Shown here: positions 37,147 through 48,602 of the stretch, piece after piece
Layout: every line of letters begins with the position of its first letter
Numbering within the stretch: position 1 is the first letter of the stretch
From: Cylicocyclus nassatus
Lineage: Eukaryota > Nematoda > Chromadorea > Rhabditida > Strongylidae
DNA length: 64,000 bases
Assembly: GCA_958299035.1 (NCBI GenBank)
Contig: CATQJL010000223.1
Coordinates: 81,919,322-81,983,321, forward strand
Direction: 5' to 3'
Notes under the pieces: model-generated
What the model was told of the DNA's origin: nothing
What the model saw: the letters and a program-made list of their open reading frames with translations, nothing else
Database searches by the model: none
Program-made: the position numbers and the translations under genes

Positions 37147-38890
37147 CTTTAGAAGCCCCGAACATTGCGAGTAAGGGCCAAACCTAAAGAAGAACTTCTC
37201 CGATTAGATGATTTCAAAATGGTGGGAGGTGAGTATCCTGCCTTGCGGGCGAAAGTCGACTTGTTGAAAATCATCCAAGAATAAGGGCGTCAGTTACTCA
37301 GTCAGGTAAAAGGCAGCTCGGCGGATTCTTGACTTGTAGTTTTTTTCGCTTACTTGGGTAATTCGGGGTGCTGATTCCGAAAATCACCTTGAAGAGCGCG
37401 AAAATGGCAAAAATCACCTTTTCCAAGGCCTCCCATTTTGAATTTGGACGAGTGGAGCACCACCATGGTTTGAGAGGCGGAATCGTTGCGGGACCTTCGC
37501 AGTTATAACTTTGCGGCATGCCTCCTCTGACCGAGCAGGGAGAATCGCAAGCCTGTCCGCGCGGCTTGCGATATTGGCTTGCGCTTAACGGGTTTAGGGG
37601 CAGTTAAGATAATGGCAGCATGCTGTGCGCTCGAACCTGCTTTGTTCTCATTTTTGGGGTGCAAGCAACCTTCCAATCAAAATTTTGGGGATGTTCGGTT
37701 TTGGCGAGCTGCTGCCTTCAAAGGCAGTCCATCCAAACTGACAAGGGAACCGTGTCGAGTCGAAGTGGCTTTTCCAGATGAAACCCATACTGCTTCGAAG
37801 AGTATTAAGCGGTGATTCCAAATCTGCCTTCCAAATCTGCCAAGCGCCTCTGGACGCCGAGTTATGACCGTTCTTCGGAACGAAAAATGAATGCAGAATT
37901 TAGGTAAAATTGATTGTTGCAATCTTTCCAGCGCTCAGATAAAGCAATGTTAAGTATTGGCATAATAAATAAAATGTATTTATCGCATAAACAGCTCTGA
38001 TACTTGACATTGGACCTTTTGAGCAAATTTGGGCAATTTTGCTTCAGTTTTGCGTTCAATTTTTTAACCTGAAAAACGAGCATAACTCGGTGTCCAGAGG
38101 CGCTTGGCAGATTTGGAGAGCAGATTTGGAATCACCGATTAATGCTCTTCAAAGCAGTATGGGTCCCACCTGGAAAGGCCAATTTGACTCGACACGGTTC
38201 CCTTGTGAGGTTTGTGAGATTTTGCTACGATACAATAACGTGACCTCTGACTAAGTGTAAGTTCTTGTGAGTCATCGCCCAATTTCTTGCAAAAGGCAGT
38301 GGTCGCTCCGCCTAACAATTTGCGTGAAGACACGAGTTCTAAATTGGGCCTGTAATCGGAATCAAGAGTTGATAACCATATGAAGGGCAGATTCTCGATT
38401 GTTAGTCACAATAAGCCCAATATCGGAGTCTATTAAACCATCCACGCTGATGGGCGGAGTGACCGTATCAAAATCTTACAACTCTCGGTTTGTGAACAGT
38501 ACCTTTGAGACGAAAGGAGAAGCCTACGCGCCTGTGCCGACATATTCGGACCTTTTTTAATCCTATCAATCTCTCCTCACTACTTCTTTATAGCCTCGAG
38601 GTCAGCAACTCGCGACCTCGAGTCATATTTTTTGGTAAGCATGGCCTTACTCTGCTACGCCTATTAGGAGCGGCATTCTGCTATTGCCCGAGTGAGGGTA
38701 TGTTGATGTCTCAATAAATTTGTAAGCTTATGTGTATTGCAACACACTGGAGTCATTAATTCCAACTACCGGCTTTCCGTAAGAGTGGTCAGCCATCACG
38801 TCTTTGACTTTACCATAGGAGGGGTAAGTCATCACATTTTTATGGTGCATCGAATTACGACCGATACAGTGTTCCTAACCACACATGGGT
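37147..38890. other. Repeat-rich, no gene supported
   Basis: A foldback at 37735-38211 is the main feature. The remaining sequence has only short frames. Confidence 0.45.
37735..38211. mobile_element. Foldback element, same family as 12952-13437
   Basis: Left CTGACAAGGGAACCGTGTCG pairs with right CGACACGGTTCCCTTGTGAG. The interior AATCTGCCAAGCGCCTCTGG pairs with CCAGAGGCGCTTGGCAGATT. Shared interior motifs with the 12952 element show common origin. Confidence 0.75.
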
Positions 38891-40170
38891 TAGCCTAGCC
38901 CCTAACCTTTGGACCAAGTTCCCCAAAGCAAGTGCTTTGCTCCTACTCAGACAATCGCCGGGGGCAGGCGGGCACCGGAAAAATAGATGGCTGACTTCTC
39001 GCCACTTCTCTCCTCATCCTTCCCGCAAACGGTCGGCTACTTCTTAGCTCTGACCTATACCATCCACCAAGGATAGCATCAAGAAGACAAGGTGGAAGAA
39101 ACCGTGGCTGGTCCACTACGTCTACTTGGTGGAGAAGTCATGGACCAAGATCGCAACGTCACGAGAATGCGCTGGTTGGCACGAGCAAGATTGAATTTTT
39201 GCCATCGAAGGCGATCGAAGTCGATGTCGCCCAACTCAAGCCGTAAGCGGAATCATCGCGGTATCAGTTGTATATAACCGCTGAGGATGAATAAATGTAA
39301 TGTAATGTAATGACTTCTCGCAACCCGCTCGCGAATATTTGAAAGGCAATCAGGGCTTTTCGGAACGCCGCTTGCTGGGTTCTCGATTCCTCAAAGATTC
39401 AGCAATATATCTGCAAAAGATAAGACAGGCGGTCTCTCAAAAACTCGCTTACCATTATCCTGCATTTTGCGAGCGAAATGCGAAATGTCAGCAACGCGCG
39501 TTTTCCGGCGCCCGCCTGCCCGCGGCGATTGTCTGAGCAGTAGCAGCGCGAAGGGCAGCCAAGTCTGACCTTGGGACCAGCTCCCTAAAAGCCGTGCTCT
39601 GCCTGCAACGGGCACAGGTGATCATGTTCAGAGTGACACATACACTCGAATTTGGCAGATTAACGGGCAGAAAAACAGACTGGGAATGACACCTAGGATG
39701 TCACTCAAACACCACAAGGAGGCTATTCTGCAGTGCTCATAAGTGTTTGAAAGCCTAATCAACAGGTGGAGTCTTGCAATGTTTTCCAGCCAACACTGGA
39801 TTTTGACAGAGGAACCAAAAAAGATGCTATGAAAATGCCACTGTTCCCAAATATTGCCTGGCACAAGCGACAGCAGGCTTAAAATCACTAAACTCGGAAG
39901 TAGACGATATGGAGGATTTTTACTTAGCACAATCCGATAAAGAAGAAAATGATTTTCGAAATGAATGTGCTCGAACAAACTTGTGATTACTACCAAATTT
40001 TGAGCGACGCACAACTGTTCACCTACGCTATAAAGCACCAACTGGCGTGCCTTCAAGTTCATATTATCAAGACTGTACTGTAACACACAGGAGTCATTAA
40101 ACTCCAGCCACCGGCTTTCCATAAGACTGGTCAGCCATCACATCTTAGACTTTACTGTAAGAGTGGTAAT
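38741..40170. repeat. Direct repeats flanking a foldback and a retroelement tail
   Basis: A segment of about 88 bases (GGAGTCATTAATTCCAACTA..GGCTTTCCGTAAGAGTGGTC) at 38741-38828 recurs at 40082-40170 with about 85 percent identity by eye. Between them is an inverted repeat (38890-39610; TCAGACAATCGCCGGGGGCA against its complement). It surrounds a sequence ending in (ATGTA)n at 39293-39312, typical of a non-LTR element 3' tail. Confidence 0.5.
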
Positions 40171-40689
40171 TCAGCGCCAATGGGTACTGGCAAAGCTCCT
40201 CAGAAAGTATCAGTATACAGAGTTTGAGCGTATAACATACCCCGACGGCCCGCTTATTGAGTAAGGCGGAGCATATTTGCGTTTTGTGTGATACATTACT
40301 AGAAGTTGTCAACTCGCACTAGCCACTTCCGCATCTGGCATCTTATCAAAAATCACTTGCAGGCCACATCATTCAGCGATGGCAAGCCAGTAAAACTTCC
40401 TAAGTACGTTTGATCTTGTCTTTTTGCTCCCAGTGACTTACGCTGCTCATTTAGTGTCTTTGTGCGTAGCGATAAGACTTGGAGATTCCAGAAGGAGACT
40501 GTAGTTGCCACCTGCGGTGAAGATGGGTGAGTGTGCTGTTATACTGAGGCTTAGCAGCGGTGGCATTTGGCAGTCATTTTTCGTACCCCTCTGATTTCCA
40601 AGAAGTTTGTGAAGAGAAAGATTGTGGACGCGTAATAATTCGTACGCAGAGTACCTTGCTCGAGTGGTTTAGTCAATGCCAAGATTATC

Positions 40690-42490
40690 ATAGCGATTAA
40701 TCGGCTAACGTTTCGGTCTAGTCGCCTTCTCAGAGTTTAAAGTGAGGGACATTCAGAATTAACCTCTCCAACATCTCTTCACATGCGAAAAAGGTCTCAA
40801 AAGTGTTATCCAGCCGCCCTGCAGGCTGAGTTCGAATTGCTCAATTCAAAAGGTTGTCTAGACTGTTCAGTATTTCGTTGGTCGGGGCAACTTTGAAGAG
40901 ATCAGGGGACTTGCTATGGGACAGCGTTTGGCTCCTGCGATAGCTGTATACTTCATGTCCAAAGTAGAAAAGCCAGTACTTAGCCGGAGTCCTGCTTCTC
41001 TAGTACCGGTACATTGATGACTGCCTCATCGTTTGTCCAACTTAAGGGAATGGGCACATGTGCTTTGACCCACTCAAAGGCAATTAGCTGACGTCCGATT
41101 TACCAGGGAAACATTGAAGGAGGGTGGTTTCTATCTCTCAACATTCAGATTTGCTTGGGGAAAGGAGAATAGAACCTGGTATTACAGGAAGCCAACCAGT
41201 AAGAAAATCCTCGTACATTATTCCTTGGCGCACCCTATTCGCACCAAACGCAGAATCATTGGGAATATGCTTCACACAGTTAGAACGGTGTCATTGGACG
41301 ATGACCTCAAGGCCTCTTCATTTAGTAGAGCACTGCAGGTAGCGCAAGCTAACGGATACCCATGCAAGAGGGCGCGGGAGAGCCGCATCAGCAGATCACA
41401 TGGAGGTGATGGTAGCAAGGTCGATTTGGTATTCCCTTCACTTCGGATGAGATGAGAAGGTCATTAGAGCCTGCGTGCGAAAATTGGGACTGCAGTTCTC
41501 ACTCAGAGTCATTGAGATTTTTTCTCCCGATTTTGAACAACGTGTGCGCAACAGTGTATATGATCAATCTGCAGTAACCCTGATTGCATTTTGTGCAATT
41601 AATGGTGACGGCAATTGCATGTGCTCTGGCACGGGTACCAATTATCAATTGTAAGCTATGTGGTGAGGAGTATATAGGAGACGGTAGGCAGCTATGCGTC
41701 AGGAATCAAGGAGTACATGGACGGGTTGCGAATATCAAGGACAGAATTTGTGGTCTCGGTTAACATTCTGTCACGGGAAATTAGAGTGCCGTCGCGAAAG
41801 TCTCTCGAGGCGTGCTGGATTCTATCCAGAACTCTCGGAATGAACAGGAAAGAAGAATGCATCGCCATAACAACTGTGCTCGCTCCATTAGAGTTAGCAA
41901 GTTTTGATCTATGCTTAGCCTCCAGAGACTTGCCTCATTCAGTCAGCGCATTCCAGTTAGTTCTTCCTTATCTGATAGCAAAGGTGAGCTAATAGTTCTG
42001 AGCCCTAATGGGAATCTTTTCAATTTTTGAGACTTTTCCTGCAAGTGATGAGATGTTTGGGAGGTTAATCTCAATGCTCCTCACAAGACTCTGTCGAAGA
42101 CGACTAGGCCCAAACGTTAGCAGATTAAAAAGGATAAAGGATAAAGGATTCGACGTCTTTAATACCCTCTGAGGGCATGCGCCGAACGCACACACTAACT
42201 CCATAGTCGAAGAGGCAGTTGTATGCGTGCGAGCCTATCACGGGGGCGCGTCTATTCCTTGCGGGGGCCAGCCGTTTCCAAGTCAGTGCTTTTATCCTCC
42301 CAGATTACTCTGGTACCAATTTACCGACCCCGGAGGGTAGAGGGCTTGGTTGGCCCAGGGGCAGGGATCGAACCTGTGTCCGATCTGGTCATAGCGGCGC
42401 CTCATACCACTACGCTACTCGTCCCCCGTTAGCAGAATAAATGCTTTAATAATCTTGGCGTTGGCTCAAATCATTCGATATGCCAAGATT
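40690..42490 (+). mobile_element. Decayed Penelope-like retroelement, copy A
   Basis: Frames broken by stops and shifts encode reverse-transcriptase pieces: LAMGQRLAPAIAVYFMSKVE (about 40912-40980), then YRYIDDC (41004-41024, the catalytic YxDD), then thumb-like sequence. A GIY-YIG endonuclease fragment (INCKLCGEEYIGDGRQLCVR) lies at about 41640-41705. Order RT then GIY-YIG is diagnostic of Penelope-like elements. Hammerhead-like motifs lie at 40703-40733 (minus) and 42091-42120 (plus). A SINE interrupts the 3' terminal region at 42125. It is not functional. Confidence 0.75.
42125..42427 (-). mobile_element. tRNA-derived SINE with target-site duplication
   Basis: On the minus strand the element starts GGGGGACGAG. 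It has an A box TAGCGTAGTGG (42417-42407) and a B box GGTTCGATCCC (42374-42364) spaced as in a tRNA promoter, then a unique body and an (ATCCTTT)n tail. Both sides carry GTTAGCAGA (42116-42124 and 42428-42436), a target-site duplication in the Penelope copy. The acceptor stem does not pair, so it is not a functional tRNA gene. Confidence 0.75.
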
Positions 42491-42847
42491 CACCGAAAGT
42501 CGAACGCGGAACATCAAAACCGTAGAGTATCATTGTTTGTGAAGTTTAGCCTCCATCAAGATTGTTACAACTTTTATTTTGACTGACGTCTTAACGCCGA
42601 CTCGGCTTCGTCAGAGCATGTAAGTGAGAAACAAATGAGATCTATCCTCTCAAATCCCAAATGCAAGGAATAGACACGAAGTTGACTAGAAAACGGAGAA
42701 GATGTGCCTAGGATCAACAGCCCATTTAAGACTTCCGAGTGCGAGTTACGGACCATTACAGACGAACGTATGAATAGTTAGTGAACTAGGTTCCCGGGCA
42801 GTACTTCCGCCAGGTCGGGGAAGGGACAGCGTTTGGCGCCTGTGTTA

Positions 42848-43718
42848 GAGTTCCTTCATACTACGCCGCGTACGCCGCTGCAGCGCAATGGAAATATGCT
42901 CACGGCAGCAGAGCTCCACTTTTTTCATTGACAGATATGAAGTGAAACTAATACCCAAAGAGAAAGTAAAATCACCGAATCTTTTTTGCCGCATTGACTG
43001 TACAATGTAGCTGAAGCCAGCGCCGTAATTAGAATGATGGTTTGTGAGCGAAGAAAACAAACTGCGGCAACAACGGCGCACCAAACTTGCAATTGCAGTT
43101 TAACAGTATGAAGAAGAGAAATTCTCTTCATCCAGTGATGTGTTTGTAAGGAGATGTTAACAGCGCAACTGTACAACCAGATACAACATACAGGGCTTTT
43201 CAACCTGAGAGTCGCAAGTTTCGCTTGCGCGGCTCCTCCAACGCGGCCGCCTCGCTCAGGCCGCGCGCGGCGTTTGCTGCGTATCCCCCGGATTTCGCCA
43301 AGCTTCAGTCGACGCGCAGCCAGCGCCACGAACGCTGCGCGGACCTAAGCGTGGCGTCCTAGCGGGGCGGGTGGGACACTCAGGTTGTAAAGCCCTGTAC
43401 AAACATACAACCATACACTACCAATATACAACCAGATGACGCAATGTGCAGTCGGTTACGATACAAAATGTGAAAAAAAGTAGAGGGAGCACAAGAACCT
43501 AAGTCATTCCATCAATCATTGATTTAGACAAAGGATAGACAGGATAAACAAAGCAAAGGAGAGGAAGAAATGCATAATGTGAAGGAACACTATTGAGGAA
43601 CACGAATGTGCAGCAAATATGGAGATACATCAAAAAAGTGGAGCTCCACTGCCGTGAGGATATTTCCATTGCGCTGCAGCGGCGTACGCGGCGTGCGCGG
43701 CGTAGTATGAAGGAACCC
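42848..43718. mobile_element. PIF/Harbinger-like non-autonomous element
   Basis: The ends GAGTTCCTTCATACTACGCC and (inverted) GGGTTCCTTCATACTACGCC form terminal repeats of about 100 bases that continue to CAAAAAAGTGGAGCTCCACT-type sequence. TTA flanks both sides (42845-42847, 43719-43721), the 3-base duplication typical of PIF/Harbinger. It interrupts RT motif GQRLAPV|LAVPFMSKV of copy B. A TACAGGGCT foldback (43189-43399) is nested inside. Confidence 0.7.
43189..43399. mobile_element. Foldback MITE, TACAGGGCT family, nested
   Basis: TACAGGGCTTTTCAACCTGA on the left pairs with CTCAGGTTGTAAAGCCCTGTA on the right, with CGCGGCCGCC-rich arms. It lies inside the Harbinger-like element at 42848-43718. 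Confidence 0.75.
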
Positions 43719-43751
43719 TTAGCTGTGCCCTTTATGTCCAAAGTATCATCG

Positions 43752-43911
43752 ACTCCACGATTCGTGTAGAGGTGGGGTTTTGCCAACTCAAAGCGTGGCG
43801 GTTTTCGATAGCGAGAGAGTACGAAAAACAATGCTATGACGTGGAGGTTTAACAAGTTTACGTGTGTTATCAGGAAAAGTCTGCAATACACCTCTACACG
43901 AATCGTGGAGA
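43752..43911. mobile_element. Short foldback element in Penelope copy B
   Basis: CTCCACGATTCGTGTAGAGG and its exact complement bound about 160 bases, just after the MSKV codons and before YRYIDDC. Confidence 0.75.
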
Positions 43912-44433
43912 CGATCTTAGTATATCCGTTCTGTGGCCGAAACTATTCTCTACTTCCGGTACATCGATGATTGCCTCAAAATATGTCCGACACAGGCAGA
44001 GATGGATACTTGCTATGATCTGATCCATAGGCAATCTGCTGACATAAATTTTATTCGGGCAAACAAAGAGAACCGGCTTCCTTTCCTTACTTCAACTGTG
44101 CTTTAACAGAAGAGAATGCAAGACAGGTGATATAGGAAATCAAGTCGCAAAAACATCTTGTGCACTACTCCTTTACGCACCCTATCCGCACTAAGGTAGC
44201 GTTCTTGGGAACATGTTATGTACAGTCTAAACAGTGTCGTCTGACGACACCCTCAAAGTTGCATCAATCCAAAAAACGCTCCAGATAGCGCAAGTGAACA
44301 ATATCCATATACCAGAAGTGCTACGGTATGCCACAGCGGCTGGCTGCACAACGGAGCCTATAACAAGGTGCCATTCTGTACCCCATTCATTTTGGACGCT
44401 CTGAGTAGTACCATAAGAGCGTGCGTGCGATCA

Positions 44434-45164
44434 GGGGCGGTATGTAACAATCGCCCGTCCGGGTAAGTTACCTGGACAGATAGTTCCCGCTTCATAGCTC
44501 GGTGCTCTGGAAATCTGTTTCCTTGTTTGTTCATCTATTGGAGGCTCTACTACACTAATATTGTAGCACAATGATTAGCTGCACTTTGCTGTATAAGCTG
44601 AGAATTCGTTATTTGTATGATCCCGAACGGGATCTCCCACTGATCACGCTCATTTTCAAAGTTATTTATACCCGCACAAACTCATAGAAAACGTCACACA
44701 GTCTTGCTGTCGATCTATCACGACAGTGCTATGCATGTCGTAAGTAGCACAGATGAAATGTGCAAGCTTTGAGTTTTTCGCTAAAGCCCAACTCGCGAGC
44801 ACAGGTTCATCGAAGATTTTGTCTACTTGATTTTTCACTTATTTCTTTCACAGACATGCGTAGCGCTATCATAATAGATCGACAGCAAAACTCTGTGACG
44901 TTTTTATTGAGTTTTTGCGGATATAAATTACATCGAAAATGAGCGTGATCAGTGGGAGATCTCGTTCGAGATCATACAAATAACGAATTATCTCAGCTTA
45001 TACAGCAAAGTGCCTCTACTTAGTGTGCTGCAATATTAAGGTAGTACAGCTTCCAAAAAATGAACAAACAAGGAAGAACACAGATCCCCAGAGCACCGAG
45101 CTATAAAGAGGAAACTACCTGTCCGGCTAACTTACCCGGACGGGCGATTGTTGCATACCGCCCC
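44434..45164. mobile_element. Long-arm palindromic element in Penelope copy B
   Basis: GGGGCGGTATGTAACAATCG on the left pairs with CGATTGTTGCATACCGCCCC on the right. Arms extend through ACTTACCCGGACGGG, CTCGGTGCTCTGG and TCCCACTGATCACGCTCAT to near the centre. It separates the RT and GIY-YIG parts of copy B. Confidence 0.75.
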
Positions 45165-45974
45165 AGGTCTGCGGGAGTCATTGCGAGTTGTGCAGCTGCC
45201 ACCCAAAGTGGAAACTGCGCTTGTTACGCAGCAGAACTCACGATAGGACCTGCGTAACACAAAACTGTATGATATGCAAGACGAGCTTGGGAGACTGTTT
45301 GGACTCAGGCGTTTTCTACCTTATAACATTCAAATTGTGCGGGTATGAATACATCGGAGAAACGGGAAGGCCACTCTGCACTAGGAGTGAGGAGCACATG
45401 GATGAGATGTGCAAGTCGAAATTATTCACACCACCAGGCACTCATCGGATGCTGCAGCATAATAATAAAGAATTCGATATTTCGGTGCCATTCTGTCACC
45501 AGAAGCGGAGATCGCGGCGCGCAAGGCGCTAGAAGCTTGTCGTATTCTTTCTAGAAATCTTAAATGAAAGGAAAGATAAATACGTTGTCATGACCAATGA
45601 ATCGCGCCTTCCCTGGAATTATGCGGGCTTGATCTACAACCGCAGCAACACGGGAACTAGCTGAACAAAACATCCCATTCGCCGTGGTGGCCCGTGGCCC
45701 GCATTCATCCAAGTCACAGGTGGGCTATCGTCTAAGCAGCATCGTTCCCCTTTCCTAGTCTCGTGTCTGTTCCTTGCATTTGATGAGACATTTGGGAGGA
45801 TAAATGTCATTTGTTCCTCACTCACAAGCTCTGACGAAGGCGAGTTGGCCAAAACGTTAGCCAAAGTTTAAGTTTCAACAATCTTGGTGGAGGTTAAACC
45901 AGTCACAAGCAAAGATATTACCCTGCCAAGATTCATTGAAAGTCTGTGGAGAACTGTCCATGGAATGGTTGTGA

Positions 45975-46238
45975 ATGTACAGGAGGAGCATTTATCAGTT
46001 TTTGTTTCCGTATTTGACAAATCCTCTGTTTTCGTCCACTAAAATATCCAACTTGCATGTATGCCTGTGCTTAGCGCTGATTTTTGTGATTTTGTCCATG
46101 AAAGAAAAGAAGTTCAGGCAGTTCTTCTATCACCCCGATCCCTTCTCACCGGCTCCGCCGTTCAAAGGTGCACCGAGTGCTGTGAAAAGAATGCAGTATG
46201 CTGCGCAACGGATAGATAATCGGAAATACAGGTAGGGT
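45975..46238 (+). CDS. Possible small membrane-anchored protein or exon, unknown
   Basis: A stop-free frame encodes a hydrophobic stretch (LHVCLCLALIFVILSM) followed by a basic, proline-rich tail (FFYHPDPFSPAPPFKG and KRMQYAAQRIDNRKYR). The end coincides with a donor-like AG|GTAGGG and with an in-frame TAG, so it may be a terminal frame or an internal exon. I recognise no family. It begins just after Penelope copy B, so chance ORF status remains possible. Confidence 0.3.
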
Positions 46239-46433
46239 AGAGAGGAACTTATCTTTTGCTTGAACTTCAAAAATATTGTATATACCACTTGATGGACTAA
46301 TGCAAGCTGTACTTAACATCCATACTTCTGCATAAATTGTGAACCAGTGTTTATAGCCAGAAGCTTATAGTTTTCAAATTTTCAAGCCAAACCTATCTAT
46401 TCAGAATGTAAGAGGCTACACAAACATCTATTA

Positions 46434-46712
46434 ACTAGCAAACCTGGCTCTGCCCGGCCCTGTCAATAATCTTTTCGTAATCAGCATGTCACTTACCCCT
46501 GTAACTTCATCCCCGTAACTCAAATTTTGCAAAAATCGATGTCGATCGATAACGAGAAGTAGCCTACGACACATGCCCCGCCCCAAAGTGTATGCGTGCA
46601 AAGTTTGGCCCGAATCGGACCAGAAATGGAATTTCATTTGGAACATGCGTAATACACACAAACAGACAGACATACGGACAGACAAACAGACATCCGGCTT
46701 TATTTATTGAGA
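46434..46712 (-). mobile_element. Helitron-like element, minus strand
   Basis: Read on the minus strand it begins TC..AATAAATAAAGCCGGATGTCTG, continues with GTCTGT repeats, the ATCGACATCGATTTTTGC and ACGGGGATGAAG blocks, and ends GGGCCGGGCAGAGCCAGGTTTGCTAGT. It is flanked by A and T. The length of about 280 bases and the order of blocks match 18185-18612. Confidence 0.75.
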
Positions 46713-48602
46713 TGTGCACCTGCTGTTTCTTTTGGCGGGAAATTGATTTGGATTGATGGCTTAATCCTAATCGTATTTAGCAATTCTGTTTAGGGGCCAA
46801 CGCGACAAGGTTCTAGCATCTGATGAAATGGACAGTGCGACATGCTCAAAGTGAGATGTTCTCTTCAAATCATACATCCTATCAATGACAATGCTTTTCA
46901 GATGTCATTTGCGGTTTTTCCTACCGTTTCGTCATTTTAAAAATAGAATAACATATGCTGTGCCAGAAAATCCGTACCTATTGCCGATGCCTCGGTTTCG
47001 TTGTCCGCTCTGTGAACAATACTCTACAATCGAACTGTAGATCACATGTATCAATTAGAATGACGGGTTGTGTCTTGAATGTTCAGAATTATTCTCGTGT
47101 TTCAGATCGCATAGAACATGCTCAATTTTTGAACCCATTTTGTTAGGAAACAGTTGATTAATAAATAAAGAATTGATATTTTGATGCTAGTAATACAGGG
47201 TATCCGTAAAGTATGTATACACTGTTTGATCGCTAATATCTCTTTTCCCAAGAAGTCTTTTGCCTTGCTTCAGGTACCATTTTGTAGAGCTGGCCTCAAC
47301 TTAGATTTGCAGTATAGAACGAATCACCCATCTCTCTTCTTTACTGTAGGATTACGGTAGGAACTTGGAACATATGGTGTCACTGTGGATAAAGCTGCTG
47401 CTCCAAAAATTTCAAAAAGGTGTGAAAACTTGTGTAATAGGGTTTTAAGGGACGCTGAGTTCAATACTCAACTATTCTCAAGATTGCGAAGCTTTCTAAA
47501 TGGTGTAACCGCACTTTTTAGGAACATTGAAAAAATGGCCGCTACCTCTTACCCGGCATAACTCTTCAATGAAGCGTCATAATGAGTTGGGAAGTATAGA
47601 ATTAGAATCAGCAACTCTAATTAGCTTAGTGTAAAAGTTTTCAGGCCGTTTTGTTTCCTTTCTGAGGCAAATAATGGCCTTTCATGGCTCAAAACCCTCT
47701 TTGAAGTTTCCACCATAAACCTACAGTAATGAAGAGAGATGGGTGATTCGCTCCATACTGTAAATCTAAGTTAAAGCCAGCTCTACAAAACGGTACTTGA
47801 ACCAAGGTAAAAGACCTCTTGGAAAAAGAGATATAAACGATCAAACAGTGCATACATACTTTGCACACACCCTGTATATTGAGGTGTTACAAATTTTATT
47901 GAGAGGGATGGGATTTTCATTATTGTGTTGAGAAAGTTCCATCAAAACGTTGAAGGTGTTGACTTTGTCGTCCACCCATCTGTCGTCCATCTTGTCGATT
48001 CGCATGAGGTCCTAGGGCCTCGACTGGCCATCCTAGGTCTAGGCCGTGCACTTTTAAAGCCGTCAGCATCGTCAGTTGCAAATCTCCAACATTATTAGAT
48101 GAGTAAGATAAATGCTTTCTACGAAACGTAGAGGAGGTCGTCCGCAACGAGAAGTTCTTCTAGAGTTTGTTGTAGGCAACTTTAAATCGAAATGCCCCTA
48201 GAAGAGGATGGGATTAGGAAGTTTGGATAAGAGCTCCGGAACGGAAATGACAACCGTATCGTTGATTGTATTCGTCTTTCCTCCACTGCGCGACTTTTCA
48301 AAATTGAACCTGCCGCTCCATAGCATTTTTCAGCTTGTTTCTTGATTGAAATCACTCTAGACGTGTAGCCGCTCTAGCCATGGAATTGAATGATATCATC
48401 GCCTAGGTAGATAAAATAAAAACATTTTATGGGGCTTAAAAAAGAAGTAAGCTTCATTTTTACTAACATCGCGGTCTCTTTGAGGTCGCTCACTTCTGCC
48501 CACTAACTAACCCTACTGGTGCGCTTGAGTTTTGTCATTGGCTATACTCGTGGCTCCGCCTTTTCGGAGACCTATGATTGGTCGTTCAGACTCGCACTAA
48601 CA
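46713..48602. other. Intergenic, upstream of the proteasome ATPase
   Basis: Apart from the mariner-type MITE at 47196-47874 I see no gene or structured element. The promoter region of the plus-strand ATPase gene should lie in the last few hundred bases, but no clear signal is visible. Confidence 0.45.
47196..47874. mobile_element. Mariner-type MITE, same family as 9320-9836
   Basis: TA|CAGGGTATCCGTAAAGTATG on the left pairs with CATACTTTGCACACACCCTG|TA on the right. Inner blocks ATTTTGTAGAGCTGGC, ACTTAGATTTGCAGTAT and TGTAGGATTACGGTAGG are inverted-repeated and shared with 9320-9836. No transposase is present. Confidence 0.8.

Larger units (their letters stand above)
42740..45900 (+). mobile_element. 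Decayed Penelope-like retroelement, copy B, split by three insertions
   Basis: RT pieces GQRLAPV (42826-42846), AVPFMSKV (43725-43748) and LYFRYIDDCL (about 43947-43977) are followed by thumb-like sequence to 44430. Then come a Cys-rich linker (QNCMICKT) and a GIY-YIG module (LCGYEYIGETGRPLCTRSEE, about 45335-45400). A hammerhead-like CTGACGA..AAAAC motif closes it at 45831-45860. The pieces are separated by elements at 42848-43718, 43752-43911 and 44434-45164. Removing these restores the motif order, not an intact frame. Confidence 0.75.

Noticed and set aside
36949..37152. Frame with repeated GLF/FGF-like residues resembling an FG nucleoporin
   Set aside because: It is the translation of a GGGCTTTTT-type simple repeat in the right arm of the 33-37 kb foldback; the left arm gives a lysine/proline repeat.
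42407..42427. tRNA gene call on the minus strand
   Set aside because: A and B boxes are perfect but the acceptor stem and anticodon stem do not pair, and the sequence continues into a SINE body with tail and duplication.
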